Source of the DNA: Iamia majanohamensis
Lineage (GTDB): Bacteria; Actinomycetota; Acidimicrobiia; Acidimicrobiales; Iamiaceae
Length of the DNA stretch: 64,000 nucleotides
Reading direction: 5' to 3'
Assembly (NCBI RefSeq): GCF_028532485.1
Contig: NZ_CP116942.1
Coordinates: 310,001-374,000 of the forward strand
A program made the translations under genes and the position numbers. Positions 1-8,150 of this stretch are shown in pieces; within the stretch, counting starts at the first letter, position 1; each line of letters opens with the position of its first letter. Under the pieces are notes generated by a model. The model was not told the origin of the DNA and ran no database searches. It worked only from the letters and a program-made list of their open reading frames with translations.

Positions 1-2
1 CC

Positions 3-272
3 ATCGGCAAGGCCGCCGACGCCCTCGAGGAGGCGGGTCACGCCGAGGTGGCCGAGCGCATCCGCACCGAGCTGGTGGGCCGCAACACGATCGTCGGGCG
101 CTGGACCTTCCAGATCGTCGAGGAGTTCGACGACGGCTACTGGTCCGACGTCCGCGCCGGCGAGAAGCGCGTCCGTGACGAGCTCCTCGACGGCCGCCGC
201 CACGTCTTCGAGTCCGAGATGAAAGAAGACCGCCGCACCCACGGTCGGAAGGACCACGAGTCCCGCCCGTAG
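3..272 (+). CDS. 3' end of an unrecognised gene (5' truncated by the window)
   Basis: The frame is open from the first bases of the window to a TAG at 270-272, giving about 89 residues of a C-terminal part. The product is charged, with acidic and basic residues mixed, and holds an aromatic patch (GRWTFQIVEEFDDGYW) followed by a helical charged tail. I see no signal peptide or membrane segment. G+C and codon use match the host chromosome, unlike the next gene. I do not recognise the family. An internal GTG at 48 could be read as a start, but coding character continues upstream of it, so a truncated longer gene is more likely. Confidence 0.6.
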   Translation: MGKAADALEEAGHAEVAERIRTELVGRNTIVGRWTFQIVEEFDDGYWSDVRAGEKRVRDELLDGRRHVFESEMKEDRRTHGRKDHESRP

Positions 273-460
273 CGGCAGGGAACGGGCGCTCGGGGCCTCC
301 TCGCCGTCGCCGATGTGCCCGTCGCCCACCACGACCCACGTAGGCGCCTGGGCCGAGCGGGTCCCCCGCTGAGCTTATTCGCAGTGGACGATGCAGACTC
401 CAGGAGACCGCCGACGGACACTGAGGACAAGCAACTTCACGAAGATGGTGGAAGACACCC

Positions 461-1738
461 TCATTTGTGCGAGAACTGACGATCAGCGAGATGAAGAAAA
501 TATAGGTCTTTCAGTTCAATGGCCGACTTGTCTTCAAGGAACTTTGAGTGCCCCACCACCGGGGCACCGAGGAGAGTTGCGAGTCCAGGTGCAATGATAA
601 GAGGCATCGCGGTCACGAGACCAACGACCGTTGTCAACGCACCTACCGCAACACCGCCAAGCATCTTCTTGTCAAGAACGCTTCGTGCTTTCGACAGTGA
701 GAGCCGCAGCTTGGCAAGTTCCGGAGCTACGATGTCCGACTCAACTTCTCTTGCAACTTGTGCCGGGTCTTTGCCTGGGTCGGCCCGGAGTTTCGCATCG
801 ATGGCGGCCGTGATGGCGGCTCTGAAGATCTCGAACTCGTCTTCATGATCGCCGCGTACCTTCAGGAGTTCCCTCGTCGACAAACCTGCCAAAACGGGTA
901 GTTGCAAAGAAAGCGCTACGTCCGCAAGGCTCGGGTCACGGCTGTTGGTAGGGGCGAGATCTACAAGCCGTCTGGCATCGGCAGTTAGCGGCGCACCGAG
1001 GTGTTGTGACATGGCGGCGTCACCAACTAGTGAGGTACAGATCTTTCTGAACTCGCTGTCTGCGTACCCTTCGATTGACGGCGGTTCTTCGCCAGGATGC
1101 TGTATGTACTGGCTGCCGGTTTCAAGAACTGGCGAGGTGAAGTAGTACCAAGTGTCCTCACCCATGTTCTCAGTCTCCATCTTTGCGCCGGTTGCGATGA
1201 GCTCTATCGCTGCCGTAGACAAATCCGGATCCAATGCCGTCGTTAGACCAATCTCAGCGGCATGAGTCTCAAAATGATCGGAACAGAAGCGGTTAGGCTT
1301 CGTGCGGAAATCAAGATGAGGTTCTACCCCGATTTGAGCAGCACGCAGCAAGACACTCGCGTGGTTCTTTAAGTCCCACGACGCCTCATCTCGATCCGTC
1401 TCAATGTCAGAGCAGAAGTTGAACGGCGCGTACCCTTCAACAACGATGGTATCGAAGTATTGAAAGGCGTGGCTGAGACCATGCTCGAGGTCCCGCTGGA
1501 GACATGGCGATCCCTTGCAAGTGGTAATTCCTGAGAGGTCATTGACTCGTGAGGCGATCGCTGTCTTTGGTCCTGCGGACTCGGAACTATCGCTGAACTC
1601 GGCCGCAGCTGCAGCAGCGGCGAGGGTTTCCGCTAGATCTAGGTTGGCAGCGTTCTTTATAGCCTCGCCGACGCTTGTCACATCGCTTAGATCCAGGGCA
1701 TCCAGCCATTGTCGAATCCAGTACTCCCGCACTTGCAT
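461..1738 (-). CDS. Hypothetical protein, atypically AT-rich, C-terminal hydrophobic segment
   Basis: 425 residues from an ATG at 1738 preceded by GGAGG. The frame runs on upstream to about 2587, but that part has no coding character. The body is soluble-looking, with an acidic middle and scattered Cys and His residues (CKGSPC, FNFCSDIETD, NRFCSDHFETH). Near the C-terminus a Lys-rich helix leads into a hydrophobic stretch (GGVAVGALTTVVGLVTAMPL and onward) that could cross or dip into the membrane. Base composition is close to 54 % G+C by eye against about 73 % around it, and codons such as AAA, TTT and ATA are frequent, so recent transfer is likely. I cannot assign a function. The setting (orphan, low G+C, flanked by gene-poor DNA) would fit a cargo or defence gene, but nothing in the sequence proves it. 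Confidence 0.7.
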   Translation of the reverse strand: MQVREYWIRQWLDALDLSDVTSVGEAIKNAANLDLAETLAAAAAAAEFSDSSESAGPKTAIASRVNDLSGITTCKGSPCLQRDLEHGLSHAFQYFDTIVVEGYAPFNFCSDIETDRDEASWDLKNHASVLLRAAQIGVEPHLDFRTKPNRFCSDHFETHAAEIGLTTALDPDLSTAAIELIATGAKMETENMGEDTWYYFTSPVLETGSQYIQHPGEEPPSIEGYADSEFRKICTSLVGDAAMSQHLGAPLTADARRLVDLAPTNSRDPSLADVALSLQLPVLAGLSTRELLKVRGDHEDEFEIFRAAITAAIDAKLRADPGKDPAQVAREVESDIVAPELAKLRLSLSKARSVLDKKMLGGVAVGALTTVVGLVTAMPLIIAPGLATLLGAPVVGHSKFLEDKSAIELKDLYFLHLADRQFSHK

Positions 1739-2091
1739 AAAGCCTCCGACGATGACGTGAGGAAAGTGTACCGAGGGCTGAGGTCGCGAGGCCGCCACTT
1801 CACTTGTAGTAGCAACGAACCTCGTCGGGCGTGCAGGTGGGGCCCTTGACGGGTGGGTGACATGGGTGTAGCTCCGCCCGCTCAGGTTTTCGCAAGCTAC
1901 GACGTGGCGCCAACCTTGAGTGAAGGCGATGCCCTTGGAGCCCGGCTTTGGCTGGGCAGGGCGAAGTGCGCAGGCTCGTCTTCGAGAGTCACTGCCTGCC
2001 AACCGAGAACAGGGCCACAACCCGGCGGACCTGCTGTCTGGTCCGCTCGTTGTTCTCGGAGGCTTTGGTGCGTCGATCTGTTCCCGGCGGG
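1739..2091. other. Gene-poor stretch, lower G+C
   Basis: About 350 bases between the AT-rich orphan gene and the lipoprotein gene. Short frames exist on both strands, but none has a ribosome site, a recognisable motif or host-like third-position bias. Composition is intermediate between the orphan gene and the chromosome. It probably belongs to the same acquired segment. I see no inverted repeats, transposase remnant or tRNA here. Confidence 0.5.
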
Positions 2092-2685
2092 TCACGGCTC
2101 GCAGGTGATGGCGACGGAGCCGTCGGCGAGGGGGAGGCGGAGGTGGGTGAGGTCGGCGTCGACGGAGGCGATGGTGCCGATGGCCTCGCTGCCGGCGGGC
2201 GGGTCGCCGCCGCTGATGACGAGCTCGAGGCGCTGGACGGTGGCCAGGTAGCCGCTGTCGGGCTCGGCGCCGTCGGGGCGGGCGAGGGGGCCGACCTCGA
2301 GGCGAAGCCGGTCGGCGGTCCGGGCGGTGCCGGCGACGTCGGGGTCGCCCAGCTCCACCACCAGGGTGGTGCCCGCGTCGCCGGGGACCGCGCGACAGCC
2401 GGAGGGCTGGTCGTCGAGCTCGGCGGACGCGGTGCCTCGGTCCTGGGGCCACTCGACCCGGGCCGTGGCCGGACCGGCGGGCACGGGCGGGAGGTCCGTC
2501 ACCGGCGTGGTGGGCTCGGCGCCGCCGTCGGGCACGTCGAGGCGGCCGGCGGCCTCCTCGGCGCCCCGGCCTCTGCCCGTCCCGCAACCGGCCAGGACGA
2601 GCAGGACGAGGACGAGCGCTACCGCAGCGACGACCGCTCGGGTGGGTCGTCGCGTCGGGGGAGCAGTGGAGGGTTCTGGGTACAG
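2092..2685 (-). CDS. Lipoprotein, probable CTG start
   Basis: 197 residues if read from CTG at 2685. The protein then has a short basic N-terminus (PTRRPTRA), a long hydrophobic core and the lipobox LAGC, so it is exported and lipid-anchored. The mature part is a small domain rich in Asp, Pro and Thr that I do not recognise. The only standard start in this frame is a GTG at 2835. That would put some 50 unlikely residues before the signal peptide and overlap the divergent CoA-transferase start. The sequence AAGGA lies about ten bases before the CTG, which supports the shorter form. Reading frame and lipobox are clear; the start is inference. Confidence 0.65.
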   Translation of the reverse strand: MYPEPSTAPPTRRPTRAVVAAVALVLVLLVLAGCGTGRGRGAEEAAGRLDVPDGGAEPTTPVTDLPPVPAGPATARVEWPQDRGTASAELDDQPSGCRAVPGDAGTTLVVELGDPDVAGTARTADRLRLEVGPLARPDGAEPDSGYLATVQRLELVISGGDPPAGSEAIGTIASVDADLTHLRLPLADGSVAITCEP

Positions 2686-2815
2686 GAGTCGTCCGTCCTT
2701 GCGGTCGTGGGTACCAAGAATGGTGGGGTGGTGCGGGCCGGGGGTGGTCGGGGCGGCGGGGGAGGGCTCACCGGTCGGGCTGGCCCGAGCGGGGCTCGGC
2801 AGCGATGATCGGCGG

Positions 2816-4021
2816 GTGAGCGACGCGACCGACACCGGGGCCGAGGGCCCTGCCGGGCCGCTGGCCGGGATGCGGGTGGTCGACTGCTCGACCGTCGTCG
2901 CCGGGCCCGGCTGCGCCCGCTACCTGGCCGACTTCGGCGCCGACGTGGTCAAGGTGGAGCGGCCCGACGGGGGCGACACCACCCGGGCCATGGGCTGGCG
3001 CGACCCCCGCGACGACGTGGCCCTGTGGTGGAAGCTCGAGGGCCGGGGCAAGCGCTCGGTCGTCCTCGACCTGAAGGACCCGACCGACCTCGGCCACATG
3101 CGCCGCCTCCTGGCCGACGCCGACGTGCTGGTCGAGAACTTCCGGCCCGGCACCCTCGAGCGCCTGGGCCTCGACCCCGCCGAGCTCATCGCCGCCAACC
3201 CCCGGCTGGTGGTCACCCGCGTCACCGGCTTCGGCCAGGAGGGCCCCTACGCCGGGCGCCCCGGCTTCGCCACCCTGGCCGAGGCCATGAGCGGCTTCGC
3301 CGGCATCAACGGCGAGCCCGACGGCGCCCCGCTGCTGCCGCCCATCGCCCTCACCGACGAGATCACCGCCATCGTGGCCGCCTTCGCCACCATGGTCGCC
3401 GTCCACAGCGGGGTCGGGCAGGTGGTCGACGCCAACCTCTACGAGTCCCTGCTCCAGATGATGGGCCCGCTCCCGTCGGCCAAGGCCCTGCTCGACTACG
3501 ACCAGCCCCGCCTCGGCGCCGGCATCCCCTACTCGGTGCCCCGGGGCACCTACCGCTGCGTCGACGGCCGCTGGGTGGCCATCAGCACCTCGGCCGAGTC
3601 GGTGGCCCAGCGGGTGATGGCCCTCATCGGCCTGGCCGGCGACCCCCGGGTGGCCTCGTTCTCGGCCCGGGTCGAGCACCGCGACCTGGTCGACGGCACC
3701 CTGGCGGCCTGGGTGGCCGAGCGCGACCTGCCCGCCGTGCTGGCCGCCTTCGAGGAGGCCCACGCCGCCGCCGCCCCGGTCCACACCATGGGCGACATCC
3801 TGGCCGACCCCCACCTGGCCGCCCGGGGAGCGCTGCCCGAGGTCGACGGCGTGCCCATGCAGGGCCTGGTGGCCCGCCTGTCGGCGACCCCCGGCCGCAT
3901 CCGCTGGGCCGGCCGCCCCCTCGGCGCCGACACCGAGGCCGTCCTGGCCGAGCTCGAGGCCGAGCGCCCGGGCGAGGGCCACGTCGAGGGCGCTCCACCC
4001 CTGCCCGGCAGCGCCGTCTGA
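2816..4021 (+). CDS. CaiB/BaiF family (class III) CoA-transferase
   Basis: 401 residues from GTG 2816, the usual length for the family. The N-terminus has the typical opening (AGMRVVDCSTVVAGPGCARY) followed by DFGADVVKVERP, and KSVVLDLK-like and VENFRPG segments follow, all hallmarks of class III CoA-transferases. The Asp in VVDANLYESLL (about residue 205) is the likely catalytic nucleophile that forms the acyl-aspartyl anhydride. These enzymes move CoA between carboxylic acids in the cytosol; the substrate cannot be read from the sequence. The gene diverges from the lipoprotein gene and is convergent with the GGDEF-like gene, with two copies of a palindromic repeat between. It has no obvious operon partners. 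Confidence 0.9.
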   Translation: MSDATDTGAEGPAGPLAGMRVVDCSTVVAGPGCARYLADFGADVVKVERPDGGDTTRAMGWRDPRDDVALWWKLEGRGKRSVVLDLKDPTDLGHMRRLLADADVLVENFRPGTLERLGLDPAELIAANPRLVVTRVTGFGQEGPYAGRPGFATLAEAMSGFAGINGEPDGAPLLPPIALTDEITAIVAAFATMVAVHSGVGQVVDANLYESLLQMMGPLPSAKALLDYDQPRLGAGIPYSVPRGTYRCVDGRWVAISTSAESVAQRVMALIGLAGDPRVASFSARVEHRDLVDGTLAAWVAERDLPAVLAAFEEAHAAAAPVHTMGDILADPHLAARGALPEVDGVPMQGLVARLSATPGRIRWAGRPLGADTEAVLAELEAERPGEGHVEGAPPLPGSAV

Positions 4022-4035
4022 GCGTCCGCCCGCCG

Positions 4036-4147
4036 CGTACCGGTGGAGATCCCCGGTGCCCGGGCACGGGCGGCCGTCACCACTTCGCCCGGTGGTCCGT
4101 ACCGGTGGAGGCTCCCGGTGCCCGGGCGCGGGCAGGCCTCACCGGTT
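4036..4147. repeat. Two copies of a 50-bp palindromic repeat (4036-4085, 4098-4147)
   Basis: Both copies begin CGTACCGGTGGAG and align without gaps over 50 bases. The first holds the perfect palindrome GTGCCCGGGCAC. The second has GTGCCCGGGCGC. A third copy with a different but still perfect palindrome is at 14977-15026. The pair sits between the convergent 3' ends of the CoA-transferase and GGDEF-like genes, so a bidirectional terminator or a REP-type element is plausible. Confidence 0.65.
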
Positions 4148-4157
4148 CGGGGTCGGG

Positions 4158-4949
4158 TCAGTCCTCGGGGACGAGGGCGACCTCGATGCGGTCCTGGTGC
4201 CAGTCCCGGGCCGAGGCCAGGGCGGCCTGGGCCGAGCCCAGGAGCTGCTCGGCGTCGAAGGCGTGGGCCGGGTAGCAGGCCACCCCGGCCCGCAGGCTGA
4301 TCCCGTCGCCCTGCTCGGCCAGGCGGCGGCGCACCCGCTCCACGGTCCACACCGCCCCGTTCTCGGGGGTGTCCTCCAGGATGAGCGCCACCATGTCGTG
4401 CTCCAGGCGGCAGGCGATGTCGGAGTCGCGCAGGGTGTCGACCAGCACGGCGGCCACGTCGCGGTCGACCCGGGGGGCGGGGTCGTCCCCGCCCAGGCCG
4501 GTGATGGGCTCCAGCAGGGCGAGGGTCAGGGGCCGCAGGCCCCGGCGGGCGGCGGAGACCCGCTTGTCGAGGGTCACCGCGAAGAAGGCGGCGTTGAACA
4601 GCCCGGTCTCCTCGTCGGTGACCTTGGTGTGGTCGACCGAGGGGGCCGCAGGCCCGACGGGGGCCGGCTCGCGCCGGCGGGCCTCGGCCTCGAACTGGGC
4701 GGCCCGGGCGGCCATGGCGTCGCTCTCGGCCCGGGCCCGCTCGGCCACGGAGGTGGCCTCGGCGGCCTCGGCCTGGCTGCGGCGCAGGCGGTCGGCCAGC
4801 CCGAGGGTGAAGAGGCCCGCGACCAGGGCGGCCACGCCGGCGGCGGCCACCATCCAGGCCTGGTCGGTGGCCATGGCCCCGACGGCGAGGACGAGCCCCG
4901 CGCAGCCGGCCACGACGCCGGGGGCGGCACGATGGGTCACAGGACCCAT
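4158..4949 (-). CDS. Membrane-anchored degenerate GGDEF-domain protein
   Basis: 263 residues from ATG 4949. Two hydrophobic helices near the N-terminus are followed by an Ala/Glu/Arg-rich coiled-coil linker (about residues 60-105) and a C-terminal domain of about 150 residues. That domain starts VTDEETGLFNAAFF, the usual opening of GGDEF domains, and ends with the RAGVACYPAHAFDAEQLL pattern typical of their second half. Where GGDEF should stand there is RLEHDMVALIL, so the nucleotide-binding loop is missing and cyclase activity is unlikely. It may be a structural or sensory remnant. The next gene upstream encodes a shorter soluble paralogue, suggesting tandem duplication. Confidence 0.75.
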   Translation of the reverse strand: MGPVTHRAAPGVVAGCAGLVLAVGAMATDQAWMVAAAGVAALVAGLFTLGLADRLRRSQAEAAEATSVAERARAESDAMAARAAQFEAEARRREPAPVGPAAPSVDHTKVTDEETGLFNAAFFAVTLDKRVSAARRGLRPLTLALLEPITGLGGDDPAPRVDRDVAAVLVDTLRDSDIACRLEHDMVALILEDTPENGAVWTVERVRRRLAEQGDGISLRAGVACYPAHAFDAEQLLGSAQAALASARDWHQDRIEVALVPED

Positions 4950-5037
4950 GATCGGCCGTCGGGGGCCGCCGTTGAGAACCCGGGGGCGCCCGCCCGCACG
5001 CAGCGGGGGCGGCGCCCGCCGGACGGGCGGCGCAGGG

Positions 5038-5481
5038 TCACTCGGCCACGGGCGCGGTGACCACGTCGCCGGGCCCGGCCTCGCCCAGCGCGGTGTCGGC
5101 CGCGACCACCAGCTCGTCGGCCGACAGGGCGTGAGCCGGGTAGCAGGCGATGCCCAGGCGGACCTCGGCGTCGGGGTGGGTCTCGGCCACCTTGGTGCGG
5201 AACCGGTCGGCCACCACCGCGCAGCCCTCGCTGGGGGTGAACTCCAGGACGAGGGCCACCCGCCCGTCATCGAGCCGGGCCGCGATGTCGGAGTCGCGGA
5301 CGGTGTGGCCCACCAGCTCGGCCATCTCCCCGGGGTCGGGCCCGTCGCCCACCGCGGCCACCACCAGGCCCAGCTGGCGGAGGGTGCGGCGGGCGGTGGC
5401 CACGCGCGAAGGCAGCACGGCGCGCAGCATGGCCTCGCTGAACAGGCCGGACTCGGGGTCCGTGACGGGGGCGTCGGTCAT
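5038..5481 (-). CDS. Soluble degenerate GGDEF-domain protein, paralogue of its neighbour
   Basis: 147 residues from ATG 5481. It consists almost only of the same domain as the gene at 4158-4949. The shared segments are VTDPESGLFSEAML, VRDSDIAARLDD and RLGIACYPAHALSADELV. It has no membrane segment and no GGDEF signature (the site reads RLDDGRVALVL), so it should not make c-di-GMP. The two genes lie in the same direction 88 bases apart. A BldD gene with an intact c-di-GMP-binding signature is 5 kb away, which makes a role in that signalling circuit thinkable but unproven. Confidence 0.7.
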   Translation of the reverse strand: MTDAPVTDPESGLFSEAMLRAVLPSRVATARRTLRQLGLVVAAVGDGPDPGEMAELVGHTVRDSDIAARLDDGRVALVLEFTPSEGCAVVADRFRTKVAETHPDAEVRLGIACYPAHALSADELVVAADTALGEAGPGDVVTAPVAE

Positions 5482-5718
5482 GGCGGTCACAGGGCTCCGG
5501 TGTCGGCGGTGTCGCTCATGGTGATGATGCCACCACAGGTCGCCACCGGCGCGGTCCCCCGGACCGTTTGCGCACCCACCACTCATGCAGCCCGTCGCGC
5601 CCCTGCGTACGGTCGCCGGTGAGCGAGCGTCGGAGCATCCTCCGTCCGCGCCCCGTGCGGGGGGCGTGGGCGCAGGGGCCCGGCCCGTTCGGCCCGCTCG
5701 GGGGGCGTCGGCCGGCCG

Positions 5719-6405
5719 TCACGGCCCCGGCGGCCCCCCGAGGGCGGCGGGCAGCGGTGCGGCCAGGGCGTCCTCCAGCCGGGCCAGGTACTCGGACCGG
5801 GGGATGTCGGTGGCGCCGAGCGACCGCAGGTGCGGCGTCGTCCACTGCACGTCGAGCAGCCGGGTCCCGCCGGCGCGGAGCAGGTCGACCAGGGCCACCA
5901 GGGCGACCTTGGACCCGTCGCGCTCGCGGTGGAACATCGACTCGCCGGCGAAGAGACCGCCGATGGCCACGCCGTAGAGGCCCCCGGCCAGCCGGCCGTC
6001 CTCGGTCCAGGCCTCCACGCTGTGGGCCCAGCCCAGCCGGTGCAGCTCGGTGTAGGCCCGGCGCACCCGCCGGTCGATCCACCCGCCCTCCCGCTTCGGG
6101 TCGGCGCAGGAGGCGATGACCTCCTCGAAGGCGGCGTCCACCGTGGTGGTGTGGCGCCGGGTCGAGCGGCGCAGCGAGGTCGAGACCTTCAACCCGTCGA
6201 GCGGGAGGATCCCCCGCGGGTCCGGGGACCACCAGGCCAGGACCCGCCCCCGCCGCAGCGGCATGGGGAACACCCCGGCCCGGTAGGCGGCGAGCAGCGT
6301 GGCCGGCTCCAGGTCGGCCCCCACCGCCACCGGGCCCTCCGGGTCCGCGTCGACGGGCGAGGGGATCACCCACGGGCTGGGCCCGGGGTCGATCGGGGGG
6401 GTCAC
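5719..6405 (-). CDS. aat: Leucyl/phenylalanyl-tRNA--protein transferase
   Basis: 228 residues from GTG 6405; the GTG overlaps the TGA of the upstream gene (GTGA), so the two are translationally coupled. Aat adds Leu or Phe from aminoacyl-tRNA to proteins with N-terminal Lys or Arg, marking them for ClpS/ClpAP(C) degradation in the cytosol. Family motifs are clear: YRAGVFPMPLRRG, WWSPDPRGILPL, GWIDRRVRRAY, GGLYGVAIGGLFAGESMFHR and LLDVQWTTPHLRSLGA. Length and motif order match the family, and no key segment is missing. The function of the coupled upstream gene is unknown. Confidence 0.93.
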   Translation of the reverse strand: MTPPIDPGPSPWVIPSPVDADPEGPVAVGADLEPATLLAAYRAGVFPMPLRRGRVLAWWSPDPRGILPLDGLKVSTSLRRSTRRHTTTVDAAFEEVIASCADPKREGGWIDRRVRRAYTELHRLGWAHSVEAWTEDGRLAGGLYGVAIGGLFAGESMFHRERDGSKVALVALVDLLRAGGTRLLDVQWTTPHLRSLGATDIPRSEYLARLEDALAAPLPAALGGPPGP

Positions 6406-7196
6406 CGCCCGGGCGGGGCGATGGCGAGCGCCCGGGCCACCTGGCGGCCGACCCGGCGGGTGGCCCGGCGGTTCAGCTCCTCGCCGGCCACCGCCCCCAC
6501 CATCATCGGGATGAGGGTGGCGGCGTTGCGCCCGACCTTGCCGATGAGCCGCTTGCGGATCTGCTCGACGAGCTTGTCGCGGCTCGAGCGCCCCAGGAGG
6601 CCCCCGGCGGCCGAGCTGGCCGCGGCCCGGGCGCCGGGCCGGGCCAGGGCGGCCAGCTCGTCGGGGGCGATGCCACGGGTCTCGGTCCACGCCTTGGCCA
6701 GCAGGGGGCCGTTGCGGCGCAGGTCGCCCGCCACCGGGTAGCCGGCGGCCTCGTGCAGCTCGCCCACCAGCTTCACCTCGATGGCCACGACGAGCAGGGT
6801 CTCGACCGCCAGCTGCACCGGCAGGGTGGCCCAGGTGGCGGGGTTGGTCGCCGCCGCCGCGGCCAGGACGCCGGTGGTGGCGCCGGCCGCCCCGCTGGCC
6901 AGGCTGGCGTTGCGGATGAGGGGCTTGGCCAGCAGCGCCCCGGAGAGCCCGTCGTGGTGGGCCCGGAGGGTGTCGAGGTCGCGCACCGGCAGGTGCGACG
7001 AGGCGTCGAGGGTGGCGCTCGCCGCCCAGCGCCCGGAGCGCACCGCCTGGGTCCCGGCCCGGGCGCTCGACTCCCGGGCCAGGCGCAGCACGTCGCGCAC
7101 CTGGGCGACGGTGGGCCGTCCCCCGGTGCCGTGCTCGCCGCCGGCGGCCGCGCCGACGGCACGGGCCAGGGCCTCGTCGACGTCGGGCTCGGTCAC
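6402..7196 (-). CDS. Hypothetical membrane-associated protein, EcsC-like
   Basis: 264 residues from GTG 7196. An Ala/Arg-rich N-terminal half is followed by a hydrophobic segment (GAAGATTGVLAAAAATNPAT) and LVVAIEVKLVGELHEAAGYP. The latter resembles the conserved core of EcsC-family proteins, but I hold this only loosely. A second hydrophobic patch (AATLIPMMVGAVAGEEL) is near the C-terminus. The stop overlaps the aat start by four bases, so the genes are co-transcribed. I cannot say what it does. Confidence 0.65.
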   Translation of the reverse strand: MTEPDVDEALARAVGAAAGGEHGTGGRPTVAQVRDVLRLARESSARAGTQAVRSGRWAASATLDASSHLPVRDLDTLRAHHDGLSGALLAKPLIRNASLASGAAGATTGVLAAAAATNPATWATLPVQLAVETLLVVAIEVKLVGELHEAAGYPVAGDLRRNGPLLAKAWTETRGIAPDELAALARPGARAAASSAAGGLLGRSSRDKLVEQIRKRLIGKVGRNAATLIPMMVGAVAGEELNRRATRRVGRQVARALAIAPPGR

Positions 7197-7247
7197 CCGC
7201 CCATCATGCCGTGCCGTCGGGCCGGCCCCGTCGGGGCCGCCGCCGAC

Positions 7248-8102
7248 CTAGCGGCGGTAGTCGTAGAAGCCCTGGCCGGACTTCCGGCCCAGGTGGCCGG
7301 CGGCGACCATGCGGCGCAGCACCGGGGCCGGGCTGTAGTTCGGGTCGGCGAACTCGGCGTAGAGGGCGTCGAGGATGGCCACCGAGGTGTCCAGCCCGAC
7401 CAGGTCGAGCAGGGCGAGGGGCCCCATCGGGAAGTTGCAGCCGCCCTTCATGGCCGCGTCGATGTCCTCGCGGCTGGCGACGCCGTTCTCGAGCATCCGC
7501 ACCGCGTTGTTCAGGTACGGGAAGAGCAGGGCGTTGACGATGAAGCCGGCCCGGTCCTCGACCCGCACCGGGCCCTTGCCGCAGGCGGTGGCGAACTCGG
7601 TGACCGCCTCGACGGCCTCGTCGGAGGCGGTGAGGGGGGCGATGACCTCGACCAGCGACATGGCCGGGGCGGGGTTGAAGAAGTGGACGCCGACGACGCG
7701 CTCGGGGCGCTCGGTGGCCACGGCCATCTCGACCACCGGGAGGGTGGAGGTGTTGGTGGCGAGGATGGCGTCGGCCTTCACCACCTGGTCGAGCTCGGCG
7801 AACAGGGCGCGCTTCACGTCGAGGTCCTCGACCACGGACTCGATCACCAGGTCGCAGTCGGCCAGGTCGCCGATGTGGTGGGTGGCGGTGACCCGCCCGA
7901 GGATGGCGTCGCGGTCCTCCTCGCTGAGCCGGCCCTTGTCGACCTGCTTGGCCAGGCCCTTCTCCATGCCGGCGAGCATGGCCTCGGCCGTCTCCTGCTT
8001 GCGGGATCGGAGGACCACGTCGAGGCCGGCGCGCGCCGCCACCTCGGCGATGCCCGCCCCCATGATCCCCGAACCGACGATTCCCACTCTCGCGATGGCC
8101 AT
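7248..8102 (-). CDS. hbd: 3-hydroxyacyl-CoA (3-hydroxybutyryl-CoA) dehydrogenase
   Basis: 284 residues from ATG 8102, the normal length of the stand-alone enzyme. The N-terminal Rossmann fold shows GIVGSGIMGAGIAEVAARAG. The central part has LVIESVVEDLDVK and ATNTSTLPV, and the catalytic region has GVHFFNPAPAM, where the His is the catalytic base. The C-terminal helical domain contains FPMGPLALLDLVGLD. It oxidises 3-hydroxyacyl-CoA to 3-oxoacyl-CoA with NAD(P), in butyrate-type metabolism or beta-oxidation. It stands alone with the same orientation as its neighbours; no thiolase or crotonase is adjacent. Confidence 0.93.
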   Translation of the reverse strand: MAIARVGIVGSGIMGAGIAEVAARAGLDVVLRSRKQETAEAMLAGMEKGLAKQVDKGRLSEEDRDAILGRVTATHHIGDLADCDLVIESVVEDLDVKRALFAELDQVVKADAILATNTSTLPVVEMAVATERPERVVGVHFFNPAPAMSLVEVIAPLTASDEAVEAVTEFATACGKGPVRVEDRAGFIVNALLFPYLNNAVRMLENGVASREDIDAAMKGGCNFPMGPLALLDLVGLDTSVAILDALYAEFADPNYSPAPVLRRMVAAGHLGRKSGQGFYDYRR

Positions 8103-8150
8103 GGGCGGCGAGGTTACCGACGGGTCGGTCCGGCGGCCCAAAGCCGCCGG

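Noticed and set aside
461-2587. A 708-codon minus-strand frame joining the orphan gene with upstream sequence
   Set aside because: The part above 1738 is Arg/Pro-rich shadow of the lipoprotein gene. A ribosome site at 1743 supports the shorter gene.
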